From: JBQTHP01 sp052389755
GTDB lineage: Bacteria > Pseudomonadota > Gammaproteobacteria > Steroidobacterales > Steroidobacteraceae
Direction of reading: 5' to 3'
DNA: 47,033 nt
NCBI GenBank assembly: GCA_052389755.1
Contig: JBQTHP010000068.1
Coordinates: 1 to 47,033, forward strand
Part shown: one piece after another, positions 1-7,971 of the stretch
How the letters are laid out: the number at the start of each line of letters is the position of its first letter
Numbering within the stretch: the first letter of the stretch is position 1
Translations under genes and position numbers: made by a program
The notes under the pieces: generated by a model
Database searches by the model: none
What the model was told of the DNA's origin: nothing
The model's input: the letters and a program-made list of their open reading frames with translations, nothing else

Positions 1-93
1 GCCGGGACTTCTCGCTTTTTTCGAAGCTCATTGGGCTCCGCCAAGTGCGAACCCAGTTTCCGGAGACTCGCTGGAGCTCCCCGTGACGAATCC

Positions 94-423
94 GGTGATC
101 CTTTTTTCTTTTCTTCGCGGCAGGCAGTGCTGGGTGTGGGCGAGTCCCTGGAGGGGTACGTCGGGCAATTTATTCAGCGACTCACCAGCGCTTGGGGAGT
201 GAGTGCTCCGCTGTATCTCGACCTTACTCGTTATGGGCCCGACCAAGTTGATGGACGCGGGCGACACATCGTCGAGCACCTTTTTGATTGCGCACGACAG
301 TTGAAGTTGAAGGCCATCCCTGTCACGGGCCCAATTGCGATACGCCGCCCTGGCACTGGCTATCTCGACGCAGTCGCTCGCGTGGCTGCGCGAGACGGCC
401 GCGGAGCGGCGATCGCTCGAAGG
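94..423 (+). pseudogene. Decayed fragment of a Beta-family protein (phage T4 beta-like)
   Basis: Frame 1 reads a stretch resembling the middle of Beta-family proteins (phage T4 beta-protein-like, Pfam Beta_protein): an alpha-helical FIQRLTSAWG segment, a YLDL strand, LFDCARQLKLKAIPVTG, then a DAVARVAARDGRG segment. The family normally continues for some 200 further residues. Here the similarity ends near position 423 and the frame runs into the his operon 3' end on the other strand. A separate reading frame at about 100-121 gives FSFLRGRQ, like the family's N-terminal motif, so the gene seems to have lost internal sequence and frame. Base composition is visibly less GC-rich than the neighbours, consistent with transferred DNA. 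The family assignment rests on remembered motifs only; no function is implied for this remnant. Confidence 0.5.
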
Positions 424-440
424 GAGAACCGGTCGGAAGA

Positions 441-469
441 CGGAGGGCGGAACTCGCTAGCCGCCTCCG
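441..469 (-). terminator. Possible stem-loop at the end of the his operon
   Basis: A 9-bp stem with one bulged base (CGGAGG-CGG pairing with CCG-CCTCCG) and a 10-nt loop lies directly after the hisIE stop codon. There is no U-run after it on the minus strand, so it is not a convincing intrinsic terminator; it could be a 3' end stabiliser or chance in GC-rich DNA. Confidence 0.25.
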
Positions 470-473
470 AACG

Positions 474-1112
474 TCAGCCCTTCTTAGCGAGGTGTCGGGA
501 TTCCAGCTCCGCAATCACGCTCTCAAACGGTAGCCCTCGGCTCTTCAGAAGCACCAGCAGGTGATAGAGGAGGTCGGCGGATTCGGCGATGACCTTGTCG
601 TCCGTCTCTGCTGCACCGGCGAGCGCGACTTCGAGGCCTTCCTCACCGACCTTCTGCGCGATGCGCTTTTCGCCCTGCGCGAAGAGCCGCGCGGTGTAGC
701 TGTCCTCGGGACGCTCGGCGACACGACGCTCGATGACCCTCTCGAGCGCCGCGATGAACGCGAGGCGCTCGGCCTGCGTGAGCCGCTCGTCTCCAAAACA
801 CGTCGCCGTGCCGAGGTGGCAGGCGGGCCCGCGCGGTCTCGCCAGGACGAGCAGCGCATCGCGATCGCAGTCCGCGTGGGCTGCGATGAAATCGAGATGA
901 TTGCCGGAAGCTTCGCCTTTCTCCCACAGGCGCTGCTTGCTGCGGCTCCAGAACACGACTCGCCTGCGGTCGAGCGTGGCGCGCAGCGCTTCGCCGTTCA
1001 TGTACCCGACCATCAGCACCGCGCCGCTGTCGGCGTGCTGTACTACGACCGGCACGAGGCCATCGCTCTTCGCGAAGTCGAGCCCTTCGATGTCGGAGAC
1101 GGTGAGACTCAT
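474..1112 (-). CDS. hisIE: Bifunctional phosphoribosyl-AMP cyclohydrolase / phosphoribosyl-ATP pyrophosphatase
   Basis: A 212-residue fused protein catalysing steps 2 and 3 of histidine synthesis. Residues 1-115 are the HisI cyclohydrolase domain, with FWSRSKQRLWEKGEASGN, the metal-binding DCDRDALL segment and the GPACHLGTATC cysteine region. Residues about 118-212 are the HisE pyrophosphohydrolase domain, with RIAQKVGEEGLEVALA and ESADLLYHLLVLL. The fusion is typical of enterobacteria and xanthomonads. The ATG start overlaps the hisF stop in an ATGA, so it is the last gene of the translationally coupled his operon. Length matches the fused family (about 200-210). Confidence 0.96.
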   Translation of the reverse strand: MSLTVSDIEGLDFAKSDGLVPVVVQHADSGAVLMVGYMNGEALRATLDRRRVVFWSRSKQRLWEKGEASGNHLDFIAAHADCDRDALLVLARPRGPACHLGTATCFGDERLTQAERLAFIAALERVIERRVAERPEDSYTARLFAQGEKRIAQKVGEEGLEVALAGAAETDDKVIAESADLLYHLLVLLKSRGLPFESVIAELESRHLAKKG

Positions 1113-1876
1113 GGTCGTACCTCGATTCCTGCGGCGCGCAGCTCGCGCTTGAGCGCATCGATCGCGACGGCTCCGGAGTGAAACACGCTCGCCGCGAGCG
1201 CCGCGTCGACTTCGGCTTCTCTGAACACATCGCAAAAATGCTCGGGGGTGCCGGCGCCGCCCGATGCGACCAGCGGCACGTCGCAGATGGCGCGCACCGC
1301 GCGCAGCTGCTCGATGTCGTAGCCGCGTCGTACGCCGTCGCTCGCCATGCAATTGAGCACGATCTCGCCGGCGCCGCGCGCCTGCGCCTCGCGCACCCAC
1401 GCGAGCGTGTCGCGGCCCGTATCGCGCGTGCGGTCGGGATCGCCGGTGTACTGAAAGACCCGCCACCCCTGCGGCGTACGCAGGCTGTCGATGCCGACCA
1501 CCACGCATTGCGCACCGAAGCGCCTTGCGAGCGCGTCGATGAGCGCGGGGTCGGCGAGCACGGGTGAGTTCACCGAGATCTTCTCGGCGCCCGCATTGAG
1601 AACGCCTTCGGCGTCGGCGATCGAGCTGATCCCGCCCGCCACGCAGAACGGGATGTCAAGAACGCGCGCCACCCGGCGCACCCACTCACGCTTGACCGAG
1701 CGGCCTTCCGGGCTCGCCGTGATGTCGTAGAAGACGAGCTCGTCCGCGCCCTCGTCGCGATAGCGCTCCGCGAGCTCGAGGATGTCGCCCACGACCCGAT
1801 GATCGCGGAAGCGCACGCCCTTTACGACGCGGCCGTCGCGGACGTCGAGGCAGGGGATGATGCGTCGGGCAAGAAT
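1109..1876 (-). CDS. hisF: Imidazole glycerol phosphate synthase cyclase subunit HisF, predicted ATT start
   Basis: Cyclase subunit of the HisH-HisF complex, converting PRFAR and ammonia to IGP and AICAR. The only start that gives a complete barrel is ATT at 1876: it yields the family N-terminus xLARRIIPCLDV and puts the two catalytic aspartates exactly at canonical positions 11 (CLDV) and 130 (VVGID), total 255 residues. The first ATG/GTG/TTG in frame (GTG at 1816) would remove residue D11. No standard start lies upstream in frame, and a GAGGAG Shine-Dalgarno sequence sits 8 nt before the ATT. The gene overlaps the end of hisA by 55 nt and hisIE by 4 nt. Function is certain; the rare start codon is inferred. 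Confidence 0.93.
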   Translation of the reverse strand: MLARRIIPCLDVRDGRVVKGVRFRDHRVVGDILELAERYRDEGADELVFYDITASPEGRSVKREWVRRVARVLDIPFCVAGGISSIADAEGVLNAGAEKISVNSPVLADPALIDALARRFGAQCVVVGIDSLRTPQGWRVFQYTGDPDRTRDTGRDTLAWVREAQARGAGEIVLNCMASDGVRRGYDIEQLRAVRAICDVPLVASGGAGTPEHFCDVFREAEVDAALAASVFHSGAVAIDALKRELRAAGIEVRP

Positions 1877-2598
1877 GGCCGCAGCTCCTCGGGCGGTATG
1901 CGTTCCTCGAGCAGCGCTTTACCGCTGATCGCCGCGGCAACGCCGAGCCGCGCGAGGGCCGTAAGGTCCGCGGCGTCGCGCACGCCACCGGATGCCTGCC
2001 ACGACACCTGTGGAAATCGCATCAGGCCTTCGGCGTACAGCTCGAGGTTCGGGCCGGCGAGCGCGCCGTCGCGATCGACGTCCGTGCACAGCACGTGCAC
2101 GAGGCCGCATGCGCTGAAGCCCGCGATCGCCTTCCAGAGCGACAGCCCGCTTGCGTGCGTCCAGCCGCGGGTCATGACCTCTGGCGCGCCGTCGCGGCCG
2201 ACGCGTACATCGAACGCGAGCACGACGCGGTCGCCGCCGTGGCGGGCGAGCGATGCCTCGACTGCGTCCGGTGTCTCGATCGCGGCACTCCCTACGACGA
2301 CGCGATCGACGCCGTGGCGCAGCAGGTCATCGATGACGGCAGGGGAGCGCACGCCGCCGCCGACCTGCAGCTTCACCGCATGCCGGGCAGCGAGGGCGAG
2401 GATCACGGAGCGGTTGGCGAGCATGCCCTCGCGCGCGCCGTCGAGGTCGACCACGTGCAGCCACGATGCGCCGAGCGCGCGATAGCGGAGCAGGAGCTCG
2501 TACGGCTCCACGGCGTAACGCGTTTCGGCGGCGAAGTCGCCCTTGTAGAGGCGCACGCAGCGTCCACCGCGCAGATCGATTGCCGGGATCAGCATCAT
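1822..2598 (-). CDS. hisA: ProFAR isomerase (phosphoribosylformimino-5-aminoimidazole carboxamide ribotide isomerase)
   Basis: 258-residue half-barrel-duplicated TIM barrel, fourth enzyme of histidine synthesis. Visible motifs are LIPAIDLRGG with catalytic D8, VVDLDGA, KLQVGGGVR, VVVGSAA, VLCTDVDRDG and ASGGV. ATG overlaps the hisH stop (ATGA). The last ten or so residues (SSPASTSATAAS) are encoded inside hisF and look like reading through the hisF start region, a modest C-terminal extension compared with other HisA proteins. Confidence 0.96.
   Translation of the reverse strand: MMLIPAIDLRGGRCVRLYKGDFAAETRYAVEPYELLLRYRALGASWLHVVDLDGAREGMLANRSVILALAARHAVKLQVGGGVRSPAVIDDLLRHGVDRVVVGSAAIETPDAVEASLARHGGDRVVLAFDVRVGRDGAPEVMTRGWTHASGLSLWKAIAGFSACGLVHVLCTDVDRDGALAGPNLELYAEGLMRFPQVSWQASGGVRDAADLTALARLGVAAAISGKALLEERIPPEELRPFLPDASSPASTSATAAS
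1885..1890 (-). promoter_or_regulatory. Shine-Dalgarno GAGGAG for the hisF ATT start
   Basis: GAGGAG on the minus strand, inside the hisA coding sequence, with 8 nt between it and the ATT at 1876. It supports initiation at ATT rather than at the downstream GTG (1816). Confidence 0.6.
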
Positions 2599-3194
2599 TC
2601 CGCGGCGCTCAGAAAGTTCTGGAGTACGCGCGCACCCGCGCGGCCCGAGCGTTCGGGGTGGAACTGGACTCCCCAGAAGTTGCGTTCGCGGACCACGGCC
2701 GACAGCCGCGCGCCGTACTCGACCGAGGCCACGGTAGCTGCGCCGATAGGTGCCGCGTAACTGTGGATGAAGTAGACGTAGTCCGTCGGCTCGAGGCCCT
2801 CGATCAGCGCATCGGGTCGCAGCGCCTCGAGCTGGTTCCATCCCATGTGCGGTACGGGCCTGCCGCGCGCGGGCACGAGGCGCCGCACGTCGTCCGAAAA
2901 GATGCCGAGACATGCGGTCGCGCCCTCGTCGGAATGCGCGAACAGCAGTTGCATGCCGAGGCAGATGCCGAGCACCGGCTGCTGCAAGCTCGGCAGGAGC
3001 TCGGTCAACCTCGCCGCGCGCAGTCTGCGCATCGCATCGGCTGCCGAGCCGACGCCGGGCAGGAGCACACGGCGCGCGGCGCGGATCTCCCCGGGGCGGC
3101 TCGTGACACGCGCATCCGCGCCGAGCCTCTCCAGAGCGAACTGCAGAGAGGCGAGATTCGCGCCGCCGCTGTCGATGATCACCGCATCCGTCAC
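2595..3194 (-). CDS. hisH: Imidazole glycerol phosphate synthase glutaminase subunit HisH
   Basis: 199-residue class I glutamine amidotransferase supplying ammonia to HisF. The catalytic triad is visible: C78 in LGICLGMQL, and H179 and E181 in FHPERS. PGVGSA and the PHMGWN segment are typical of HisH. The start is GTG at 3194, overlapping the hisB stop as GTGA; the alternative further upstream would lie inside hisB with no support. One detail: the usual NYG near the N-terminus reads DSGGANLAS here. Confidence 0.96.
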   Translation of the reverse strand: MTDAVIIDSGGANLASLQFALERLGADARVTSRPGEIRAARRVLLPGVGSAADAMRRLRAARLTELLPSLQQPVLGICLGMQLLFAHSDEGATACLGIFSDDVRRLVPARGRPVPHMGWNQLEALRPDALIEGLEPTDYVYFIHSYAAPIGAATVASVEYGARLSAVVRERNFWGVQFHPERSGRAGARVLQNFLSAAE

Positions 3195-4297
3195 AGCACG
3201 CCCTTCGTGCTCGGCACGCCGCCGTCCTCGCGGCGCAGCGCCTGGCGCAGCGCGCGGCCGACGCCTTTGAAGCACGCTTCGATCATGTGATGCGTGTTCT
3301 CGCCGCTCACCGACACGTGGATCGCCGCGCCGAGGGCGTCGGCGAAAGAGCGGAAGAAATGCGGCACGAGCTCGCTCGGCAGGCCGCCGACCTGGTCGCG
3401 CCCGAATCGCCCTTCGAATACCGCCATACCGCGGCCCGAGAGATCGACCGCCACCTGCGCGCGCGCCTCATCCATCGGGAGCAGGAAACCGTAGCGCTGG
3501 ATGCCAGACTTGTCGCCCAGCGCACGGCGCACCGTCTCGCCGAGGGCCAGCGCGCAATCCTCGACCGTATGATGCTCGTCGATGTGCAGATCGCCTCGGC
3601 ATTCGAGCTGCAGCGAGAAGCCGCCGTGCCTGGCCAGCTGCTCGAGCATGTGATCGAAGAAGCCGATCCCGGTCGCGATGCGGGTCGGACGCTCGGAGTC
3701 GAGATCGACGGACACCCTCACCTGCGTCTCTTTCGTCATGCGCTCGGCGGACGCACGGCGCGACGTAAGCTCGCGCACGATCTCCGGCCAGGTTTCCTCC
3801 GGCGTGCCATCCCGCCGCACGCGAACGCCGCGCACGCCAAGATTGCGCGCGAATTCGAGGTCGGTATCGCGATCGCCGATCATCGCGCTCGCCGGCAGAT
3901 CCACCGGCGTGGCACGCACGTACGCTTCGACCAGGCCGAGACGCGGCTTGCGGCACGCGCAGCCGTCGCTCGCAAGGTGCGGGCAGACGAACACGGCATC
4001 GAACTCGATGCCCTGCGAGGCGAACGCGTCCATCACGAAGCGGTGGGGAACGTCGAATGCCGATTGTGGAAAACCGGGAGTCCCTATGCCGTGCTGGTTC
4101 GTGACCATCGCGAGGCGGAAGCCGGCGCGGCGCAGCGCCGCAAGCGCCGCAAAGACGCCGGGCATGAAGCGCACCTTCTCGAGCGAGTCCACCTGCTCAT
4201 CCGGGGGCTCTTCGATGAGCGTGCCGTCGCGATCGACGAACAGGACACGCGCCGGTAAGGCGCGCTCCGTCCGCGGGATGGACTGCGGCGCGGTCAT
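3191..4297 (-). CDS. hisB: Bifunctional histidinol-phosphatase / imidazoleglycerol-phosphate dehydratase
   Basis: 368-residue fusion of two non-consecutive histidine enzymes. Residues about 17-170 form a HAD phosphatase with VDRDGTL (D22 nucleophile, D24), a CPHLASDGCACRKP zinc loop and IGDRDTDLEFA. Residues about 187-368 are the IGP dehydratase, with GIGFFDHMLEQLARHGGF, DEHHTVEDCALALG and a C-terminal ENTHHMIEACFKG metal motif. The hisNB fusion is a gammaproteobacterial trait. ATG overlaps the hisC stop by 4 nt, and its own stop overlaps hisH. Confidence 0.96.
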   Translation of the reverse strand: MTAPQSIPRTERALPARVLFVDRDGTLIEEPPDEQVDSLEKVRFMPGVFAALAALRRAGFRLAMVTNQHGIGTPGFPQSAFDVPHRFVMDAFASQGIEFDAVFVCPHLASDGCACRKPRLGLVEAYVRATPVDLPASAMIGDRDTDLEFARNLGVRGVRVRRDGTPEETWPEIVRELTSRRASAERMTKETQVRVSVDLDSERPTRIATGIGFFDHMLEQLARHGGFSLQLECRGDLHIDEHHTVEDCALALGETVRRALGDKSGIQRYGFLLPMDEARAQVAVDLSGRGMAVFEGRFGRDQVGGLPSELVPHFFRSFADALGAAIHVSVSGENTHHMIEACFKGVGRALRQALRREDGGVPSTKGVL

Positions 4298-5349
4298 CGC
4301 AGCGCCTCGAGCAGACGGTCGTTCTGCTCGGGAGTGCCGATCGTGATCCGTAGCGCCGCTCCCAGCGCTGCGTGATGGCGCACATCGCGCACGAGCAGCA
4401 GGGCGGCGCGCGCACGTGCGAGCGCGTGCCCCGCATCCGCGAAATCCACCAGTACGAAGTTCGCCTCGCTCGGCCAGACGCGCGTCACGCCGTCGAGGCG
4501 CGCGAGGGCGCTCGCGACCCGCGCGCGCTCTGCGCGGAGCAGCTCGCGACGCGCCGCGCTCACGGCGATCTGGGCGGGCGCCAGCAGCTTCAGCGCCGCT
4601 TCGACGGTCAGCTGCGTGATCGCGTAGGGCGGGATGATCTTCCGGAGAAGCGCGACGATGCCGGGGTGGGCGATGAGCGCGCCGCAGCGCGCCCCCGCGA
4701 GCCCATAAGCTTTCGACAACGTGCGCAGAACGACGAGATGGGGCCAGCGCTCGACTCTCGGTGCGAGGCTCGGCGTCGCGGCGAACTCGACGTACGCCTC
4801 ATCGAGGACGACGAGCGCGCGCTCGGCCGTGGCCTCGATCACGCGCGTCAGCTCACGCTCGGCGAAGCGGTTTCCCGTCGGATTGTTGGGCGAGCACAGA
4901 AAGATCAGCTTCACTTCCGGACTGCACGCATCCAGCACGGCAGCGGCATCGAGCTCGAACCGTGCTTCCGCGCGCAGCGCCACGCTCTTCACGGCAGCAC
5001 CCTGAATGTGCGCCGCGATCGCGTACATGCCGAACGTCGGAGGGCAGATCACCACTGCGTCCTCGCCTGCGCGGCAGAACGCGCGAACGAGGAGATCGAT
5101 CGCCTCATCGCTTCCGCGGCCGACGAGGACCGACGCCGGTGCAACCCCGTAGAGCTCCGAGAGCCGCACGACGAGCGCGCGCGGCTGAGGCTCCGGGTAA
5201 CGGTTGAGGCCGGCGGACGAATCATCGCCCACTGCCCGCCACGGAAGCTCGTTCGCGTGCAGCCGCTCGAGCGTGGGATCCCATTCCGCGTGCTCGTACG
5301 GCTTCAGCGAGCGGATCTCCGGCCGCGCACGTTCGAGAATCCCGCTCAT
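4294..5349 (-). CDS. hisC: Histidinol-phosphate aminotransferase
   Basis: 351-residue PLP-dependent class I/II aminotransferase that transfers an amino group to imidazole acetol phosphate. Motifs include ANELPW near residue 32, SPNNPTGN (153-160), LDEAYVEF (182-189) and TLSKAYGLAG with the Schiff-base lysine at K213. ATG overlaps the hisD stop (ATGA). Its place in the operon settles the substrate. Confidence 0.95.
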   Translation of the reverse strand: MSGILERARPEIRSLKPYEHAEWDPTLERLHANELPWRAVGDDSSAGLNRYPEPQPRALVVRLSELYGVAPASVLVGRGSDEAIDLLVRAFCRAGEDAVVICPPTFGMYAIAAHIQGAAVKSVALRAEARFELDAAAVLDACSPEVKLIFLCSPNNPTGNRFAERELTRVIEATAERALVVLDEAYVEFAATPSLAPRVERWPHLVVLRTLSKAYGLAGARCGALIAHPGIVALLRKIIPPYAITQLTVEAALKLLAPAQIAVSAARRELLRAERARVASALARLDGVTRVWPSEANFVLVDFADAGHALARARAALLLVRDVRHHAALGAALRITIGTPEQNDRLLEALR

Positions 5350-6680
5350 GCGCCGGCACTCCGCAGCCGCAACTCGACCGCCGCGGCATGGGCATCCAGC
5401 CCCTCGAGATTCGCGAGCGCGATGGCGGTAGGGCCGAGCGACGAGAGACCGGCCGGCGTCAACTCCTGCACGGTCATGCGCTTCACGAAGTCGAGAACGG
5501 AGAGGCCGCTGTACGCACGCGCATGGCCGTAAGTGGGCAGGACGTGATTGGTGCCCGAACAGTAATCGCCTATCGGTTCGGGCGACCATTGGCCGAGAAA
5601 CACGGAGCCCGCGTTGCGCACCTCGGCAAGCCAGCGGCGGGGCTCGCGCACCTCGAGCATGAGATGCTCAGGCGCATAGGCGTTCGCGACCTCGACGGCC
5701 GTTTCCATGTCGGGGACCACGATGCAGCGGCTCGCGGCGACCGAGCGCTCGAGGATGTCGCGTCGGGACAGTCGTTGCATCTGCGATCGCATCGCCTCGG
5801 CGACGTCGTTCGCAAGCTGCGTCGACGTCGTGACGAGAATCGCCTGCGAGTCGGCCCCGTGTTCGGCCTGGGCGAGAAGATCCGCCGCGACAAATGACGC
5901 GCGCGCCGAATCGTCGGCAATGACCATCACCTCCGAAGGGCCGGCCGGCAGATCGCACGCCGCACCGGCCGGATCGCCGGCCACGATCTGCTTGGCCGCG
6001 GTCACCCATGCGTTTCCCGGACCGAAGATCTTGTTCACCTTCGGCACACTGGCCGTGCCGTACGCCAGCGCGGCGATCGCCTGCGCACCGCCGATCCTGA
6101 ATACCTCCGTGATGCCGCACAGCCCGGCAGCGACGAGCACCGCGGGATCGGCGGATCCGTCGCGGCCCGGCGGCGTGCACAGCACGCGCCGCGTGCAACC
6201 TGCAATGCGAGCCGGAACCGCGAGCATGATCACGGTGGAGGGGAGGGGTGCCGAGCCGGCGGGAACGTACAGCCCGACGGGATCGATGGGGCGAATCAGC
6301 CGTTCGCACGTGACGCCAGGCATGATCTCGACGCTGAGCGGTTCCAGGCGCTGCGCGGCGTGAAAGCGTTCGACGTTGTCGATCGCACGCTCGAGCGCCG
6401 CGATCTGCGTCGCATCGAGAGCGCGGCGTGCCGTAGCGAGCTGCCGCGGTGAAACCGCGAGCGTGTCGGTCCAAACACCGTCGTGGTGCTCCGTGAAGCG
6501 CCGCACTGCCGTGTCGCCGTCGTGCCGGACGGCAGCCACGATCTCTCGTGCCTGCATCGTGGTCGTTTCGCTTGCTGTCTGCGCAGGGCGAGCGAGCGCC
6601 GTGAGCCGCGCTGGCGCATCGAGCGTGCTCCAGTCGAGCACGCGCGGTTCGCCGGCAACGATCCGCGCGGCGGCCTTCAT
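5346..6680 (-). CDS. hisD: Histidinol dehydrogenase
   Basis: 444-residue NAD-dependent zinc enzyme performing the last two oxidations to histidine. Family signatures visible are YVPAGSAPLPSTVIM, GGAQAIAALAYGT, IFGPGNAWVTAAK, DLPAGPSEV, LLAQAEHGADSQA (zinc and catalytic E/H) and APEHLMLEV. Length is typical (about 430-445). ATG overlaps the hisG stop by 4 nt. Confidence 0.97.
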   Translation of the reverse strand: MKAAARIVAGEPRVLDWSTLDAPARLTALARPAQTASETTTMQAREIVAAVRHDGDTAVRRFTEHHDGVWTDTLAVSPRQLATARRALDATQIAALERAIDNVERFHAAQRLEPLSVEIMPGVTCERLIRPIDPVGLYVPAGSAPLPSTVIMLAVPARIAGCTRRVLCTPPGRDGSADPAVLVAAGLCGITEVFRIGGAQAIAALAYGTASVPKVNKIFGPGNAWVTAAKQIVAGDPAGAACDLPAGPSEVMVIADDSARASFVAADLLAQAEHGADSQAILVTTSTQLANDVAEAMRSQMQRLSRRDILERSVAASRCIVVPDMETAVEVANAYAPEHLMLEVREPRRWLAEVRNAGSVFLGQWSPEPIGDYCSGTNHVLPTYGHARAYSGLSVLDFVKRMTVQELTPAGLSSLGPTAIALANLEGLDAHAAAVELRLRSAGA

Positions 6681-7576
6681 GCGAGCATCTTCTCGACGGG
6701 TAAGACGAGAAGAGCGCTCGCGCCCGCCTTCTTCAGACTCTCGAGGGTTTCCCAGAACACGTTCTCACGGCACACGGCGTGCACCGCGACACGGTCGGGA
6801 TGACCCTCGAGCGGGATGATCGTCGGCGACTCGCTCCCGGGAAGCAGCCGGCAGATCTCCTCGAGCGCGGCGCGTGGAGCGTGCAGCATGATGTACTTGC
6901 TTTCGCGCACCTGCTGAACACCGTCGATGCGCATGAGGAGGCGCTGCACCCAGTCGGATTTTTCATGGTTCAGCTCGAGGGGCGTGCGGATCAGAACCGC
7001 GTGGCTCTCGAACACGGTTTCCACCTCGCGAAGGTGATTCGCCTGCAAGGTGGATCCGGTCGATACGAGATCGCAGACGAGATCCGAACGGCCCAGCCGC
7101 GGCGCGATCTCGACGGCGCCGGAGAGAGTGACGATCTCCGCCTGCACGTCGCGTTCGCGCAGGAAGCGGGCGAGCAGGTATGGATAGGTCGTCGCGATGC
7201 GTTTGCCAGCGAGGGAGGAGGGGCCCCCGTAGCCGCTGCCCTCCGGCACGGCCAGCGACAGACGGCAACGGCCGAACTCGAGAGCGCGCACCGTCTGGAA
7301 GCGCGCCGTCGCGCCCCGCGCGGAGAGCTCGAGGCGCTTCTCCTCGAGCACGTTCAATCCCACGAGCCCGAGATCGCACACGTCCTCCTGCACGAGGTCG
7401 GGAATGTCGTCGTCGCGGACGAACAGCACGTCGAGCGGCATGTTCTCGCCGTAGCCCATGAGCTGATCCTTGCCGCGCGAGAGCTTCAGGCCGCAGCGGC
7501 CGAGCAGGTCGAGCGAGGGATCGGTGAGGCGCCCCGACTTCTGAACGGCGAGCTTCAGGCGAACGTCGCTATTCAA
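6677..7576 (-). CDS. hisG: ATP phosphoribosyltransferase (long form)
   Basis: First committed enzyme of histidine synthesis (PRPP + ATP to phosphoribosyl-ATP). The 299-residue length and the C-terminal LNHEKSDWVQ...PTIIPLEGH...HAVCREN segment show the long, self-sufficient form with the regulatory ACT-like domain, normally feedback-inhibited by histidine. The start is the TTG at 7576, giving LNSDVRLKLAVQKSGRLTDPS; it overlaps the last 8 nt of the TrpR-like gene. The longer in-frame reading to 7630 lies wholly inside that upstream gene and has no family similarity. Confidence 0.95.
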   Translation of the reverse strand: MNSDVRLKLAVQKSGRLTDPSLDLLGRCGLKLSRGKDQLMGYGENMPLDVLFVRDDDIPDLVQEDVCDLGLVGLNVLEEKRLELSARGATARFQTVRALEFGRCRLSLAVPEGSGYGGPSSLAGKRIATTYPYLLARFLRERDVQAEIVTLSGAVEIAPRLGRSDLVCDLVSTGSTLQANHLREVETVFESHAVLIRTPLELNHEKSDWVQRLLMRIDGVQQVRESKYIMLHAPRAALEEICRLLPGSESPTIIPLEGHPDRVAVHAVCRENVFWETLESLKKAGASALLVLPVEKMLA

Positions 7577-7904
7577 GCCGCGCTCCCTGCGCGCGCCGGC
7601 CGGACCCGAGCCGCCGGGCGGCGAGCGCATAGCCCCCGTTGCCGCTCGCGAGAAAGCGGGCGACGCGGGAGATGGTGGTGACGCTCACGCCCGTCATGCG
7701 GCGGATCTCGCGGTAGGGCAGGCCGCGCTTGAGCCACTCCACGACGGCCCAGCGGTCCGCGAGCGCCTGCAGCTCCGCCGGCGTGCACAGGTCGCGGAGG
7801 AAATCGCGGCATTCGTCCGCCGAGCGCAGCGATGCGAGCGCGGCGCACAGGCGGCCTTCGGCGAGCGCCTCCTGGCGGCGGCTGAGGTTGCGATGCTGTT
7901 TCAT
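7569..7904 (-). CDS. TrpR-like (YerC/YecD family) regulator, probable his operon repressor
   Basis: 111-residue all-helical protein of the TrpR/YerC family: FLRDLCTPAELQALADRWAVVEWLKRG is the family core, and YREIRRMTGVSVTTISRVARFL (residues about 65-88) is the helix-turn-helix. It is the first gene of the his transcription unit and overlaps hisG by 8 nt. In Xanthomonadales, TrpR-like proteins at this position have been predicted to regulate his genes (often called HisR). An 18-bp palindrome 33 nt upstream of its start is the likely operator, implying autoregulation. The ligand is inferred to be histidine; the sequence does not show it. Confidence 0.85.
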   Translation of the reverse strand: MKQHRNLSRRQEALAEGRLCAALASLRSADECRDFLRDLCTPAELQALADRWAVVEWLKRGLPYREIRRMTGVSVTTISRVARFLASGNGGYALAARRLGSGRRAQGARLE

Positions 7905-7937
7905 GAAGCGTTCCAGCGCGTTAGCGCGTGGGCGTAT

Positions 7938-7955
7938 GTACTAACGCGTTAGTAC
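7938..7955. promoter_or_regulatory. 18-bp perfect palindrome, likely operator of the TrpR-like his regulator
   Basis: GTACTAACGCGTTAGTAC reads the same on both strands. The CTA...TAG half-sites resemble TrpR-family operators. Partial copies flank it (CGCGTTAGCGCG at about 7917-7928 and CGTTAGCAC at about 7955-7963), so several regulator dimers might bind. It lies 33 bp before the start of the regulator gene, where the his promoter should be; I could not assign -35/-10 boxes with confidence. Confidence 0.75.
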
Positions 7956-7971
7956 GTTAGCACGTCGGAAC

